Of a DNA stretch of 64,000 nt, positions 1-8,143 are shown in pieces; position 1 is the first letter of the stretch; each line of letters begins with the position of its first letter. Source of the DNA: Arcticibacter eurypsychrophilus. GTDB taxonomy: Bacteria; Bacteroidota; Bacteroidia; Sphingobacteriales; Sphingobacteriaceae. The translations under genes were made by a program, and so were the position numbers. Below the pieces are notes generated by a model. That model saw only the letters and a program-made list of their open reading frames with translations. It searched no databases and was not told the DNA's origin. The stretch covers positions 79,650 through 143,649 of the forward strand of contig NZ_MDFN01000009.1 of the NCBI RefSeq assembly GCF_001730525.1. Direction: 5' to 3'.

Positions 1-159
1 GATTGCCCGCTTCTTTTCATATCCCATAAAAGGAGCAGTTCCATCAACTGGCACATAGAATCCATGTTTCCCCAGGGCTTCCTGAAAAGCTTCACCCACT
101 TTGTTAGCATCTTTTACCGTTGTTCCTGCAATATCAAATACGACTAGTTTTATACTCAT
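1..159 (-). CDS. Phosphonatase-like HAD hydrolase (N-terminal 53 residues; gene runs off the window)
   Basis: The reading frame starts at an ATG at 159 and stays open to the window edge, so only the N-terminus is present. It begins with the HAD nucleophile motif FDIAGTTVKD, in which FDxAGT is typical of the phosphonoacetaldehyde hydrolase-like subgroup, not the usual FDxDGT. Further on it reads FMGYEKKRAI, matching the start of that subgroup's cap region. Family members cleave a C-P bond in phosphonoacetaldehyde or act on related substrates. It lies 36 bp downstream of the class III PLP enzyme on the same strand, so the two are probably co-transcribed. The exact substrate cannot be decided from 53 residues. 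Confidence 0.75.
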   Translation of the reverse strand, partial: MSIKLVVFDIAGTTVKDANKVGEAFQEALGKHGFYVPVDGTAPFMGYEKKRAI

Positions 160-195
160 CACCGCTGTTTTAAATCACTACTATCAAAGCCCATT

Positions 196-1578
196 CTAAA
201 TTTTTTTTATACCCATAGCATCCCTTATCGCTTCTTCCAAGATCATCATGGCATTGGAAAGCTCAGTTTCAGTAATGATAAGTGGCGGGTATAAGGACAG
301 CACATTCCCATCAGAAACTTTTATACTTAATCCATTTTTCAGACAACGATACAAGACCCTTTCTGCCAGTTGAATATCTTTTTCTTTGGTCTCACGACTC
401 TTAACCAATTCGATCCCCCAAAGCAGACCTATCCCCCTCACCTGACCTATTGCCTCGAATTGTTTTTGTAAGCCCTCAAGCCGGCTACGCATCCATAATT
501 CCAATATATGCACATGCTCCAGCACGTTATACTCTTTCATATAATCGAGTGCTGCCAAAGCTGCTGTAGCTCCCAGTGGATTCTTTTCATGGGTAAAATG
601 CCCTAGTGCAACATGACCGGCAACATTCAACTCTTCCCGGCATAACATAGCGGCCATAGGAACTATACCAGCACCCAGCCCTTTACCTAAAACAAGCATG
701 TCCGGAACAATTCCATAATACTGATAGGCAAACATGGATCCCGTGCGACCCATGCCAATGGGTATTTCGTCCATTATAAGCAACACCTGATGTTTATCAC
801 AAATTTCTCTTATCCGCTTCCAGTATCCATGCGAAGGGATATGCACTGTGGTACTACGAATAGTCTCTGCTATAACAGCTCCAATGTCCCCCTCTTTTTC
901 TATGATATATTCCACATAATCTGCATAGGCCAGATCACCTTCCGGCAGATTATCATTATACCAGATGCCCCGGTAACTGTCAGGAGGAGGTACCAATATA
1001 TTTCCTGGCAACAATGGTCCCAGTTGCTGCCTGAACATGTACTCCCCACCAACTGAAATGCTGTCCATAGAAGCACCATGAAAAGCACCGTACATTGAAA
1101 TAGTTTTGTATTTACCCGTAGCTACACGGGCCAATTTAAGAGCCATACTCATCGCTGAGGCACCTCCGGGAGAAAATAATACCCTACTTAGCTTTCCGCT
1201 CGTTAGCCTGATAAGTTCTTCAGCAAGGTTTACAGCTGGAAGATTAGTAAAACGCCTGGGGGAAAAAGGGAGAAGATCCAATTGCGCTTTTACACGCTCC
1301 AATATATACGAGTTTTGATATCCAAGATGGTGGACATTATTGCCATGAAAATCAATGTATATTTTACCCTCTAAATTGATTATATCAATGCCATTACTGG
1401 AATCTATCACATCCAAACAAGGAGTAGACAAAGATTGGTGCAAGAAGTATTTCGCATCCTTTTCTAAAATATCATTGGTTAGGGCACCTTTAATACCTGC
1501 ATTCCAATTTTTTCGCTCTTCAGTAAGATTTACATCTCCTTCTGTCTGACTGTGATTGCGCCCTGTATTATCAATCAT
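196..1578 (-). CDS. Class III PLP-dependent aminotransferase-fold enzyme, possibly (R)-1-hydroxy-2-aminoethylphosphonate ammonia-lyase (PbfA-like)
   Basis: A 460-residue fold-type I PLP protein. GAFHG (about 164-168) contacts PLP, the DE at 270-271 followed by GMGRTG is the class III signature, and K299 in LGKGLGAG is the likely Schiff-base lysine. The phosphate-binding stretch reads SPGGASA (136-142), not the SGSEA usual in transaminases. The N-terminal motifs LSTPCL and DFHGNNVHHLGY recall, from memory, the PbfA family, which eliminates ammonia from hydroxylated 2-aminoethylphosphonate to give phosphonoacetaldehyde. The adjacent phosphonatase-like hydrolase would then release phosphate. The enzyme class is sure; the PbfA role is inferred from motif and neighbour. 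A generic omega-transaminase is the alternative. A strong dyad touches its start codon. Confidence 0.6.
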   Translation of the reverse strand: MIDNTGRNHSQTEGDVNLTEERKNWNAGIKGALTNDILEKDAKYFLHQSLSTPCLDVIDSSNGIDIINLEGKIYIDFHGNNVHHLGYQNSYILERVKAQLDLLPFSPRRFTNLPAVNLAEELIRLTSGKLSRVLFSPGGASAMSMALKLARVATGKYKTISMYGAFHGASMDSISVGGEYMFRQQLGPLLPGNILVPPPDSYRGIWYNDNLPEGDLAYADYVEYIIEKEGDIGAVIAETIRSTTVHIPSHGYWKRIREICDKHQVLLIMDEIPIGMGRTGSMFAYQYYGIVPDMLVLGKGLGAGIVPMAAMLCREELNVAGHVALGHFTHEKNPLGATAALAALDYMKEYNVLEHVHILELWMRSRLEGLQKQFEAIGQVRGIGLLWGIELVKSRETKEKDIQLAERVLYRCLKNGLSIKVSDGNVLSLYPPLIITETELSNAMMILEEAIRDAMGIKKI

Positions 1579-1611
1579 TAATATTGCTTATAAAATGTTA
1601 AGCAATATTAA
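1578..1611. promoter_or_regulatory. 13-bp perfect dyad abutting the start of the PLP enzyme gene
   Basis: Arms at 1578-1590 and 1599-1611 are perfect reverse complements around an 8-base AT-rich loop; the core is AATATTGCTTA/TAAGCAATATT. The element begins at the first base of the start codon, a position where a bound repressor or an RNA hairpin would block expression. There is no T-tract, so a terminator is unlikely. An operator for a local regulator outside the window is my preferred reading. Confidence 0.45.
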
Positions 1612-1689
1612 ACACACACTGTTAATATAAACTTTTTTTTGTGTTAAACTATTATTAATGTAAGAAGTAAGAATTATCAGAGAATGATA

Positions 1690-1710
1690 GTGTTTAGCAT
1701 TAATAAACAC
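1690..1710 (-). terminator. Weak hairpin downstream of the aspartokinase gene
   Basis: GTGTTTA at 1690-1696 pairs with TAAACAC at 1704-1710 around a 7-base loop. It lies 27 bp beyond the aspartokinase stop codon. The stem is AT-rich and only a loose T-rich stretch follows on the minus strand, so this is a tentative terminator. Confidence 0.3.
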
Positions 1711-1737
1711 CGTTAAACTGCCAAACATAAAAATCGC

Positions 1738-3114
1738 CTATCCCATAGTACTATTTAATGCGATGATAGCCATCTTAAAATGCTCAGGAGCCACTAAAAA
1801 TTGAATATTTACATTCCTCATCGCAAAACCTGCACTTTTAATATTAATACCCTGTTCAGTAAGCGAATATGCACTTTTAGCTAATAAGCCCGGCTCATCC
1901 ATATTCGATCCCAAAAGGCATACCATGGCTACTTTTTCAACAGTAACTTTTTCAAAATGATCCTCCAGTTCGCTGATCAGCTTTTTATCAAAATCACGTG
2001 CCCATATCACAATAGAGATACTGTTGGCACTCGTGGCTTTAAAAGTATAACTCACGTTATGATTAAAAAACATTTGCATAATCTGAAGATCACTGCCCAC
2101 ATTGCCAACCATTAAAGGATCGTAAACATCAATCATCAGCAATTTGTCGGTGCCCGTAATAATCTCCACGCGCTTTTGTTCCGATACAAACTCCCGGGTA
2201 AACAGCGTACCTGGATGTGAAGGCTCAAATGTGTTTTTTATACGCAAATGGATCCCATTAATCTCTAATGGTTTAGAAGCCCTTGGATGGATAGCCTCCA
2301 TACCCACATCGGCCAGTTGATCAGCAATGTCATAATTGGTATAACCTACAGGCTTGCAATTCTCTATTCCCACCAATGCAGGATCTGCAGTTGAAAGGTG
2401 ATATTCTTTGTGGATAATGGCTTCCTGTGGTTTCAAAATTTCCGCTATCTTACTGAAAGTAATTTCTGAATACCCCCTGTCAAACTCTCGCATGATTCCT
2501 TCTTTACCTTTCGCATAACCCGTAACAATACAGATCGTACGCTCAAAATCAATGTCTTTAAAAGCATGTTTAATCCGCTGATCTATCGTGTAAGCCCGAT
2601 GATCTCCAAATCCACTCAAATCAATCAGCTGGGTATTGATGCTCATATTCACTAAAATATTACTAAGAACAAATGCCGAATGCGTCTCCCCTATTGAAGC
2701 CAGAATCTCCCTTGCCGCTTGTAAAATCCCTACTTTACTTACATAACCTGATGCCAGTATATTGGCCAGATTATCTAAATATTTTTGTGCTTCCGTAATA
2801 TGATTTTCAATAAACAGATCTGCAACCGGAAGGTCAAGACCCAATTTAGCATATTTTTTATTGATCAATTTTAACTTGACGATCAGATTTTTTAACGGAC
2901 GGTGAAAATCCTGGTATTTAGCAATACGATGGTACACGCCCGGCTCTCCGTTCTTTTTATTCTCAAGCAATAGATCGGTTACACCCGAAAATGCAGACAC
3001 GACGAAAATTCTATTATATAACTGATCACCTGTACGCTCAAATAAAATAATATTTTTGATAACATCCTGCAAAGCACTCATGGAGGTGCCGCCTATCTTC
3101 TCTACTGTAAACAT
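1738..3114 (-). CDS. Aspartate kinase (ectoine-linked Ask_Ect-like type)
   Basis: Phosphorylates aspartate to 4-aspartyl phosphate, the first step to lysine, threonine, methionine, diaminopimelate or ectoine. The 458-residue protein starts VEKIGGTSM (the kinase KxGGTS motif) and has the amino-acid kinase domain up to about residue 300 and two ACT-like regulatory domains at the end (for example TDKLLMIDVYDP and LLGSNMDEPGLLAKSAYSL). There is no homoserine dehydrogenase part. The N-terminal blocks YNRIFVVSAFSGVTDLL and KKNGEPGVY recall the aspartokinase class that sits in ectoine operons, but no ect genes are in this window. It stands alone, with the neighbours unrelated. Confidence 0.85.
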   Translation of the reverse strand: MFTVEKIGGTSMSALQDVIKNIILFERTGDQLYNRIFVVSAFSGVTDLLLENKKNGEPGVYHRIAKYQDFHRPLKNLIVKLKLINKKYAKLGLDLPVADLFIENHITEAQKYLDNLANILASGYVSKVGILQAAREILASIGETHSAFVLSNILVNMSINTQLIDLSGFGDHRAYTIDQRIKHAFKDIDFERTICIVTGYAKGKEGIMREFDRGYSEITFSKIAEILKPQEAIIHKEYHLSTADPALVGIENCKPVGYTNYDIADQLADVGMEAIHPRASKPLEINGIHLRIKNTFEPSHPGTLFTREFVSEQKRVEIITGTDKLLMIDVYDPLMVGNVGSDLQIMQMFFNHNVSYTFKATSANSISIVIWARDFDKKLISELEDHFEKVTVEKVAMVCLLGSNMDEPGLLAKSAYSLTEQGINIKSAGFAMRNVNIQFLVAPEHFKMAIIALNSTMG

Positions 3115-3169
3115 GGTTTTTTTTAAATAATATTCTTCCCTTTTTTAAAAAGAGCGTGCTAATAAAAAT

Positions 3170-4057
3170 TCACATCAGCACACCAGTCTTCGGTGTAATC
3201 TGAATAGGCAAATTCTCTTCCCCGAGCATCTCTCTTAAATTGATCTCAATACTTTTACTTATGGTAGTCATGGGCGTATCATTATCTTTTGATGCAAATG
3301 GATCCTGTATTTCAACAGCGATTTGCTCAATTACCAAAAAGATGAAGGTCACGATCAGGCTGATAGGAATCGTCAGATACCCTAGCTCCTTAACCATGCC
3401 AAAAGGGAAAAAGCAGGCAAAAATGTGAACAAGAATAAAAGAAAAATAGGAATAAGGAACAGGAAACGGAGTATTCTTAATCCTTTCAGTTTGTCCTAAG
3501 TTGTTAGGTAGTTCAGTAAAGATAGTTTCCAACTGAACAAAAACAAAGTCTCTAATCTGCTTCTTTTCATACAGTTCCTTTATCTGTTGCATATGAAGCG
3601 GCAATAAGGCATTGGGTAAATGCTGCTTTTTCTCCAGAATACTATATTCTTTATTTGACACCAGTGTTCGAAGGCAAATTGCTCCCTGCTGTCTACGTAA
3701 TTGACGGGTAGTTGACTGAACAAAAGCAATCTGCCGATGAATCAGTTGTTGCGCAGCTGGAAATGCATGCTCCCCAAAACTTGTAAAACCAATTACTTCT
3801 CTTGCTAAACTTCTTGAATTATTAACGATGGAGCCCCATATCCGAGCCTCCCACCATCTTTCGTATGCCGAATTCACCCTAAAACCCATCAGTATTGACA
3901 ATGCCGTGCCAATCATACCAACCTCTCCATTTGGGAAAGACACATTTATCCCAAACTCGTAATAACAAATACTAATCGATAGTATTAAATAAAAAACAAG
4001 CCATAGCCAGGTGGAAAGAAATATTTTTGCTACTCTATAACTATTTTCTAGAACCAT
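3170..4057 (-). CDS. Bestrophin-family anion channel (RFP-TM/UPF0187)
   Basis: A 295-residue inner-membrane protein with two hydrophobic segments near residues 15-35 and 45-60 and two more near 205-245, as in the pentameric bacterial bestrophins. The family hallmark is seen at 59-72 (FRVNSAYERWWEAR), followed by the conserved W and the NNSRSLAREV stretch. The C-terminal EIQDPFASKDNDTP is also characteristic. Bacterial members conduct anions or small cations passively. It is transcribed alone between the GH31 and aspartokinase genes; its physiological role here is not indicated by the context. Confidence 0.88.
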   Translation of the reverse strand: MVLENSYRVAKIFLSTWLWLVFYLILSISICYYEFGINVSFPNGEVGMIGTALSILMGFRVNSAYERWWEARIWGSIVNNSRSLAREVIGFTSFGEHAFPAAQQLIHRQIAFVQSTTRQLRRQQGAICLRTLVSNKEYSILEKKQHLPNALLPLHMQQIKELYEKKQIRDFVFVQLETIFTELPNNLGQTERIKNTPFPVPYSYFSFILVHIFACFFPFGMVKELGYLTIPISLIVTFIFLVIEQIAVEIQDPFASKDNDTPMTTISKSIEINLREMLGEENLPIQITPKTGVLM

Positions 4058-4283
4058 TCATCACGAAATTACAAATCATTATTTATATCCGGATAGGTAT
4101 ACCCAAAAATTTCCTTTTAATACCTTAAATTTGAAAACTGATATGCTCGTGTCAAACCAATACACTACAATTAGAGCCATATATATGCCCTTTTTAATAT
4201 ATTACTACCTGAAAACACCCTAATAGCACCTATTAGTGCCTTTTAATGCTCTTTATAGTGAAAATTATTAAATCATAAACCTT

Positions 4284-4310
4284 TTGCATAATAAAGAATA
4301 TATTATGCAA
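4284..4310 (-). terminator. Hairpin just downstream of the GH31 gene
   Basis: TTGCATAATA (4284-4293) and TATTATGCAA (4301-4310) are perfect inverted repeats around a 7-base loop, 20 bp past the GH31 stop. The stem is AT-rich and the following minus-strand bases are only moderately T-rich, so it could be a weak terminator or mRNA 3' stabiliser. Confidence 0.4.
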
Positions 4311-4329
4311 TTAAACAATTGATAAAAGT

Positions 4330-5937
4330 CTAGTCCTTAACCAATTCATATATGGGTAGCCTATCCAAAGGCACTATCTGCTCCATTATTTTTGGACCTT
4401 TTATAATTCCCCCCTTGTCACTCCTCCATTTCCCTTTCGGAAAGTAAATTAATTTCTTACTGTTTTTAGTGACTACTGGTGCAACTAAGAATTTTTTTCC
4501 CAGCATAAACTGTCCTTTCACCTCAGCAAATCCTTGATTCGGAAATTCATATTCCATACTTCGCACAATAGGCTGCCCATTTTTAGCAGACTCCTTTACC
4601 ATTTGTAAAATGTAGGCGGTATACCGGTTTCTGATTTTCACAGCACTTTTCACTAATCCAAGATTTTCCTTGCTGAGCACCCGCCATGGCGCAACCGAAA
4701 ATTGCATCATAGGCATTAAAGCAGAACACTGAGCAGAACGAACAACAAGTTCCTCATCTAACTTATCTTTACCGATGAAGGAACCATATTCCCCTCCACC
4801 TATCATATCCGGACAAGTGAAATTATAACCAAGCAAACCAGCCACAGTGAGGTGAGGAATAAGCTTTTGCAAATCAACCCAGGTATGCTGCTTATCGCGC
4901 AAACGTTGAACAAGTGGTTCTCCAGCCATTTTCCACATCGCGCGATATTCATTTAACGGATAATTCAAACCAATCTCTCCCCATAATCGACTATGTTCAT
5001 TTGGCGTAGCCTTCCGGAATGAAATTGCATCAGAGGGATAAAAATCAGCATCACCAGCATCAAACTTAAAACCATCAATGTGGTAAGTTTTAACCATATA
5101 ATCTAATCTTCCTTCAAACCAATCTTTAGCTTGCGGATTTGTGAAATCTAAAACAGCACTATGACCATTCCACCAACTAATAATAGCAGGATCCGTAGCC
5201 TCTTTCCAGGCACTTCCTCCTTTTTGATTTCCACTGAATAAAAGCAACTTTTTATTTAACAGATCCCTAAAAATCTCTGTGTCTGGAGATATAAAAGGAC
5301 TAACCCACAACATCACCTTAAAATCCAGTTTATGCAAACTATCAACCATTACAGTCGCATTTTCAAACCTGTCCTTTCTAAAATCAAACCGTCCATAGTA
5401 ATCAGCCCAATTATCATCAATCATTAATACACCAGTAGGAAACCCGTTAGAAATAATGTCACTAGCATACTTAATAATATCAGTTTGATTCTGGTTATAA
5501 ACCAATTCAATCCATGTGTTATATTGAGGTCTGGAAAATAAAAGTGTATCCGGTAATTTCCCTTTTGAAGGAAAATGCTTTTTATTAGCGTTAACAAAAG
5601 CTTCTTTTAATGTACGTCCCATCGAGTCTACAAAGACAGGCTCAGTTGCATTAGAAAGCAGTAACTGATCTCCTTTCACAGAAAATTCGAAAGGAGCATC
5701 ACTCCATATATACCTTCCCTTGGTTGAAAGCAGTAATGGAGCAGCTTGGTTTGTGCCTGTATCTCCAAAAAGATTAAATGAGTACCCATCCTTCAAAGGC
5801 ATCCTATGCCCTTCATTTACAACTCCTCCATACCAATTCTCGCCACTTTTAATTTTTATTACAGTGGTTTGAGCATGGGAAGATCCCCAGGTTGAACAGA
5901 TTAATATAAAGAAGATACAATATTGCTTTAGCCTCAT
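4330..5937 (-). CDS. Secreted glycoside hydrolase family 31 enzyme, MYORG-like clade
   Basis: Predicted exo-alpha-glycosidase exported by the signal peptide at residues 1-22 (ends SSHAQ). The 535-residue protein has a beta-sandwich N-domain and a GH31 TIM barrel. The probable nucleophile is D293 in DGFKFDAGDADFY and the probable acid/base D377 in CPDMIGGG. These motif forms resemble animal MYORG/KIAA1161, described as an alpha-galactosidase, more than classical alpha-glucosidases. MIDDNWADYYGRFDF (172-186) lines the -1 subsite. It is a single-gene unit, but its upstream region carries the same tandem LacI-type operators as the susC promoter 31 kb away, so it is probably part of that glycan regulon. 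Substrate unproven. Confidence 0.85.
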   Translation of the reverse strand: MRLKQYCIFFILICSTWGSSHAQTTVIKIKSGENWYGGVVNEGHRMPLKDGYSFNLFGDTGTNQAAPLLLSTKGRYIWSDAPFEFSVKGDQLLLSNATEPVFVDSMGRTLKEAFVNANKKHFPSKGKLPDTLLFSRPQYNTWIELVYNQNQTDIIKYASDIISNGFPTGVLMIDDNWADYYGRFDFRKDRFENATVMVDSLHKLDFKVMLWVSPFISPDTEIFRDLLNKKLLLFSGNQKGGSAWKEATDPAIISWWNGHSAVLDFTNPQAKDWFEGRLDYMVKTYHIDGFKFDAGDADFYPSDAISFRKATPNEHSRLWGEIGLNYPLNEYRAMWKMAGEPLVQRLRDKQHTWVDLQKLIPHLTVAGLLGYNFTCPDMIGGGEYGSFIGKDKLDEELVVRSAQCSALMPMMQFSVAPWRVLSKENLGLVKSAVKIRNRYTAYILQMVKESAKNGQPIVRSMEYEFPNQGFAEVKGQFMLGKKFLVAPVVTKNSKKLIYFPKGKWRSDKGGIIKGPKIMEQIVPLDRLPIYELVKD

Positions 5938-6084
5938 GGTCTGAAATCAGTTGATATAAAAGTATAGTTTAGCCTGTTGCAACACGAACATCAGTTAATA
6001 CCATGATTCTTTTACATCACAATATAGTAAAGTTGAAATAAAGAAATGGCAACCATTGATTGAAAAAAGAAAACGATACCAGCG

Positions 6085-6115
6085 CAATCGGTTGTTTCAA
6101 CCATGCAAACGATTG
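6085..6115. promoter_or_regulatory. Tandem LacI-type operators upstream of the GH31 gene
   Basis: CAATCGGTTG (6085-6094) and CAAACGATTG (6106-6115) are near-palindromes with a central CG, as in LacI/GalR operators, and start 21 bp apart, two helical turns. The nearest box is 148 bp upstream of the GH31 start codon. Nearly identical sequence, spacing and distance occur upstream of susC (37524-37554), which identifies them as sites for one regulator. Confidence 0.7.
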
Positions 6116-6148
6116 TCCTACTTTGCCGCCTAAATAACATTCGGCAAA

Positions 6149-6640
6149 TCAACAGTCAAATTCCGCTTTATGCATTATAATAAAATCGACCCACTTCACC
6201 GGCTGTTTGCCTGTAATCTCAGAAAAGTTATCAAATGTATCATCCGCACCAGGAATAGTCCCTCCAGCATAACGTTTCCAATGATCATATACACAGCCCA
6301 TATAAGCCATTTCCGCACCTGCATCTTCCATAGCATGCAGAAACACCTCAAGTGCTGACCACCATGCACTCAAACACGCACCTTCAACATAATGCTAAAT
6401 TACCCCTTCATTGATCCCTCTTTTACCACCATAACTTAACACATTTTGCATAAAAGTTTCAGGACGCAAATGCGTAAAAATAAAACCAGACCATTCAATA
6501 TATTTTTCTACTAGCTGGTGCCATGCCCAATGCGCAACGGTCGTATCGTCACGGCCACATGCTCCTAAATGTACCACATTTTTCACCCTTGCTTCCCTGG
6601 CGTAATATGGAAGGGCTTCTTAAATGTCATCCATTATGGA
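6149..6640 (-). pseudogene. Degraded NmrA-like NAD(P)-binding reductase
   Basis: One minus-strand frame holds recognisable pieces of an NmrA/SDR-type protein, broken by stops. Upstream of a TAA at 6620-6622 little is left; then comes EALPYYAREARVKNVVHLGA and the block WAWHQLVEKYIEWSGF with FTHLRPETFMQN. A TAG at 6395-6397 follows, then HYVEG, and a tail with AYMGCVYDHWKRYAGG and FDNFSEITGKQPVKWVDF. Judging from intact relatives remembered, the Rossmann start and a central segment between the HYVEG and the tail are deleted. The pieces remain in the same frame, so stops and deletions, not a frameshift, inactivated it. Confidence 0.75.
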
Positions 6641-6765
6641 GTTTAATGCTACTAAAGTTTTAAAAAACAAGACTCTAAACAATACAGAAAGTGGATTTGA
6701 GCAATCCAATTCTTATTAGTTAAAACAATATTTCAATCTAACTGTAACTAAATGTAGATATAAAC

Positions 6766-7179
6766 ATGAAAAGACTGGCAATTTTAAGTATGGCAAGTTT
6801 TTACCTGATGCTTACTACAGGTATGTTTGTTTGCATCTTAAGTTGCAGTAGCCAATGGTTCTTTACTAATTTGATTAATCAATCTAGTGAGCCAGCCGCT
6901 CATGAATATGCTTCTAAGCAAAAAAGCAAAAACCATTGTAAGGGGAAAAAAGATTGTTCCTGTTGTAAAAAACATGGCAACTATGCAGTTAAAGAAAATA
7001 TTAAGCCTTCCTTTGAATATTCTTCTTTGAGTATTCCAACTTTAACAGCCGGTCACTTCTTTACTCTTTTCCTGGTTATTCGCAAAAATCTCATAAGTCC
7101 CCGTTGGCATGAAATCAATGCACCACCAGGCAGTATTGGTCCTGATATCCATATTCGTATCTGCTCTTATTTAATCTGA
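6766..7179 (+). CDS. Small Cys/His-rich exported protein at the head of the copper island
   Basis: A 137-residue hypothetical protein. It has an N-terminal hydrophobic segment (about 5-27), a lysine/cysteine/histidine patch at about 51-72 (NHCKGKKDCSCCKKHGN) likely to bind metal, a second hydrophobic stretch near 93-105, and the tail PPGSIGPDIHIRICSYLI. That tail form recurs in small proteins encoded next to metal-efflux genes of Bacteroidota, as far as I recall. It precedes the DUF305 and multicopper oxidase genes on the same strand. A metal-sensing or binding role is inferred only. Confidence 0.65.
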   Translation: MKRLAILSMASFYLMLTTGMFVCILSCSSQWFFTNLINQSSEPAAHEYASKQKSKNHCKGKKDCSCCKKHGNYAVKENIKPSFEYSSLSIPTLTAGHFFTLFLVIRKNLISPRWHEINAPPGSIGPDIHIRICSYLI

Positions 7180-7180
7180 T

Positions 7181-7218
7181 CCTAAGTTTCTCATACTTAG
7201 GTTATCTCCATTTGAGAT
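7181..7218 (+). terminator. Two consecutive hairpins after the Cys/His-rich gene
   Basis: CCTAAGT (7181-7187) pairs with ACTTAGG (7195-7201), and ATCTC (7204-7208) pairs with GAGAT (7214-7218). They start right after the stop codon at 7179 and are followed by a run ending TTTCCCTTTC. A terminator for the first gene is likely. The rest of the gap to 7400 shows no clear feature. Confidence 0.45.
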
Positions 7219-7399
7219 GGTTTCCCTTTCTATATGTAGAAGAATTACATCCATAGGGATGCCCCAATTTATTTATTAATTCTTACATGTATACCTGCCC
7301 TATATGCAATAAATAACGCTTATAGGATAAAAGGATTTTAAGTCCGTCAGCACCCAATTCTAGCCGTGCCATTAAATCACATTTACAAACAACAAACCT

Positions 7400-8092
7400 A
7401 TGAAAATTACACATTTTTTGATCCTGTCTACTACCCTTTCTATTAGTATGACTTCCTGTAGCAATCCATCAACCAAACAGAATGATGTGCATTCTGAGAT
7501 GAATCACGATTCCATGTCATCCAATGTTATGGATACATCTTCCTCGCACGGCTCTGGGACAAGCGGCGCCATGAATAAGATGATGAGTGATATGCATCAA
7601 ATTCAAATGACAGGAAATGTAGATGTTGATTTTGCTATGATGATGAAAGCTCATCATCAGGGAGCTGTAGATATGGCAAAGGAAGAACTTCGTTCCGGAA
7701 CAGCCGATCAAGTGAAATCAATGGCTGGGAAAATTGTTGATGCTCAGGAAAAAGAGATTGATGAGTTGAATAATTTTATTGAAAGCCATAAAAGACCGCA
7801 AAAGGACTATGACCCTATGAATAAAGAGGTAGGCTTTGGAAAGGTCATGAATAGGAACATGACGATGATGATGGATATGCCTAAGGCTGAAGATGGATCT
7901 ACTGATCAACAATTTGCCAGGATGATGTTACCTCATCATCGAAGTGCTGTATTTATGGCAGAAGGGTTTGTTCAATCCGGGAAGGACCCCAAGCTTTTGG
8001 CAATGTCTAAAAAAATGATAGCAGACCAAAAAGCAGAAATAAAAGAGCTTCAGGATTGGCTCTCAAGCATAGGGCCAAACCCAAACCGTTAA
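7400..8092 (+). CDS. DUF305 (CopM-type) copper-associated lipoprotein
   Basis: A 230-residue protein with a lipoprotein signal (lipobox SMTSC, Cys at about 20), then a Met/His/Ser-rich linker, then two DUF305 four-helix-type repeats. Each repeat carries a His-His motif next to methionines: MMMKAHHQGAVDMA (about 75-88) and MMLPHHRSAVFMAE (about 174-187), plus NMTMMMDMP between them. DUF305 proteins such as cyanobacterial CopM bind copper in the periplasm. The neighbours (multicopper oxidase, Cu ATPase) support a copper buffering role outside the inner membrane. Hypothetical for exact partner. Confidence 0.85.
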   Translation: MKITHFLILSTTLSISMTSCSNPSTKQNDVHSEMNHDSMSSNVMDTSSSHGSGTSGAMNKMMSDMHQIQMTGNVDVDFAMMMKAHHQGAVDMAKEELRSGTADQVKSMAGKIVDAQEKEIDELNNFIESHKRPQKDYDPMNKEVGFGKVMNRNMTMMMDMPKAEDGSTDQQFARMMLPHHRSAVFMAEGFVQSGKDPKLLAMSKKMIADQKAEIKELQDWLSSIGPNPNR

Positions 8093-8143
8093 TTTTTAAA
8101 CAATTGGCAAGCAGTTTAGATTTCAACAATAATAATTAAAACA

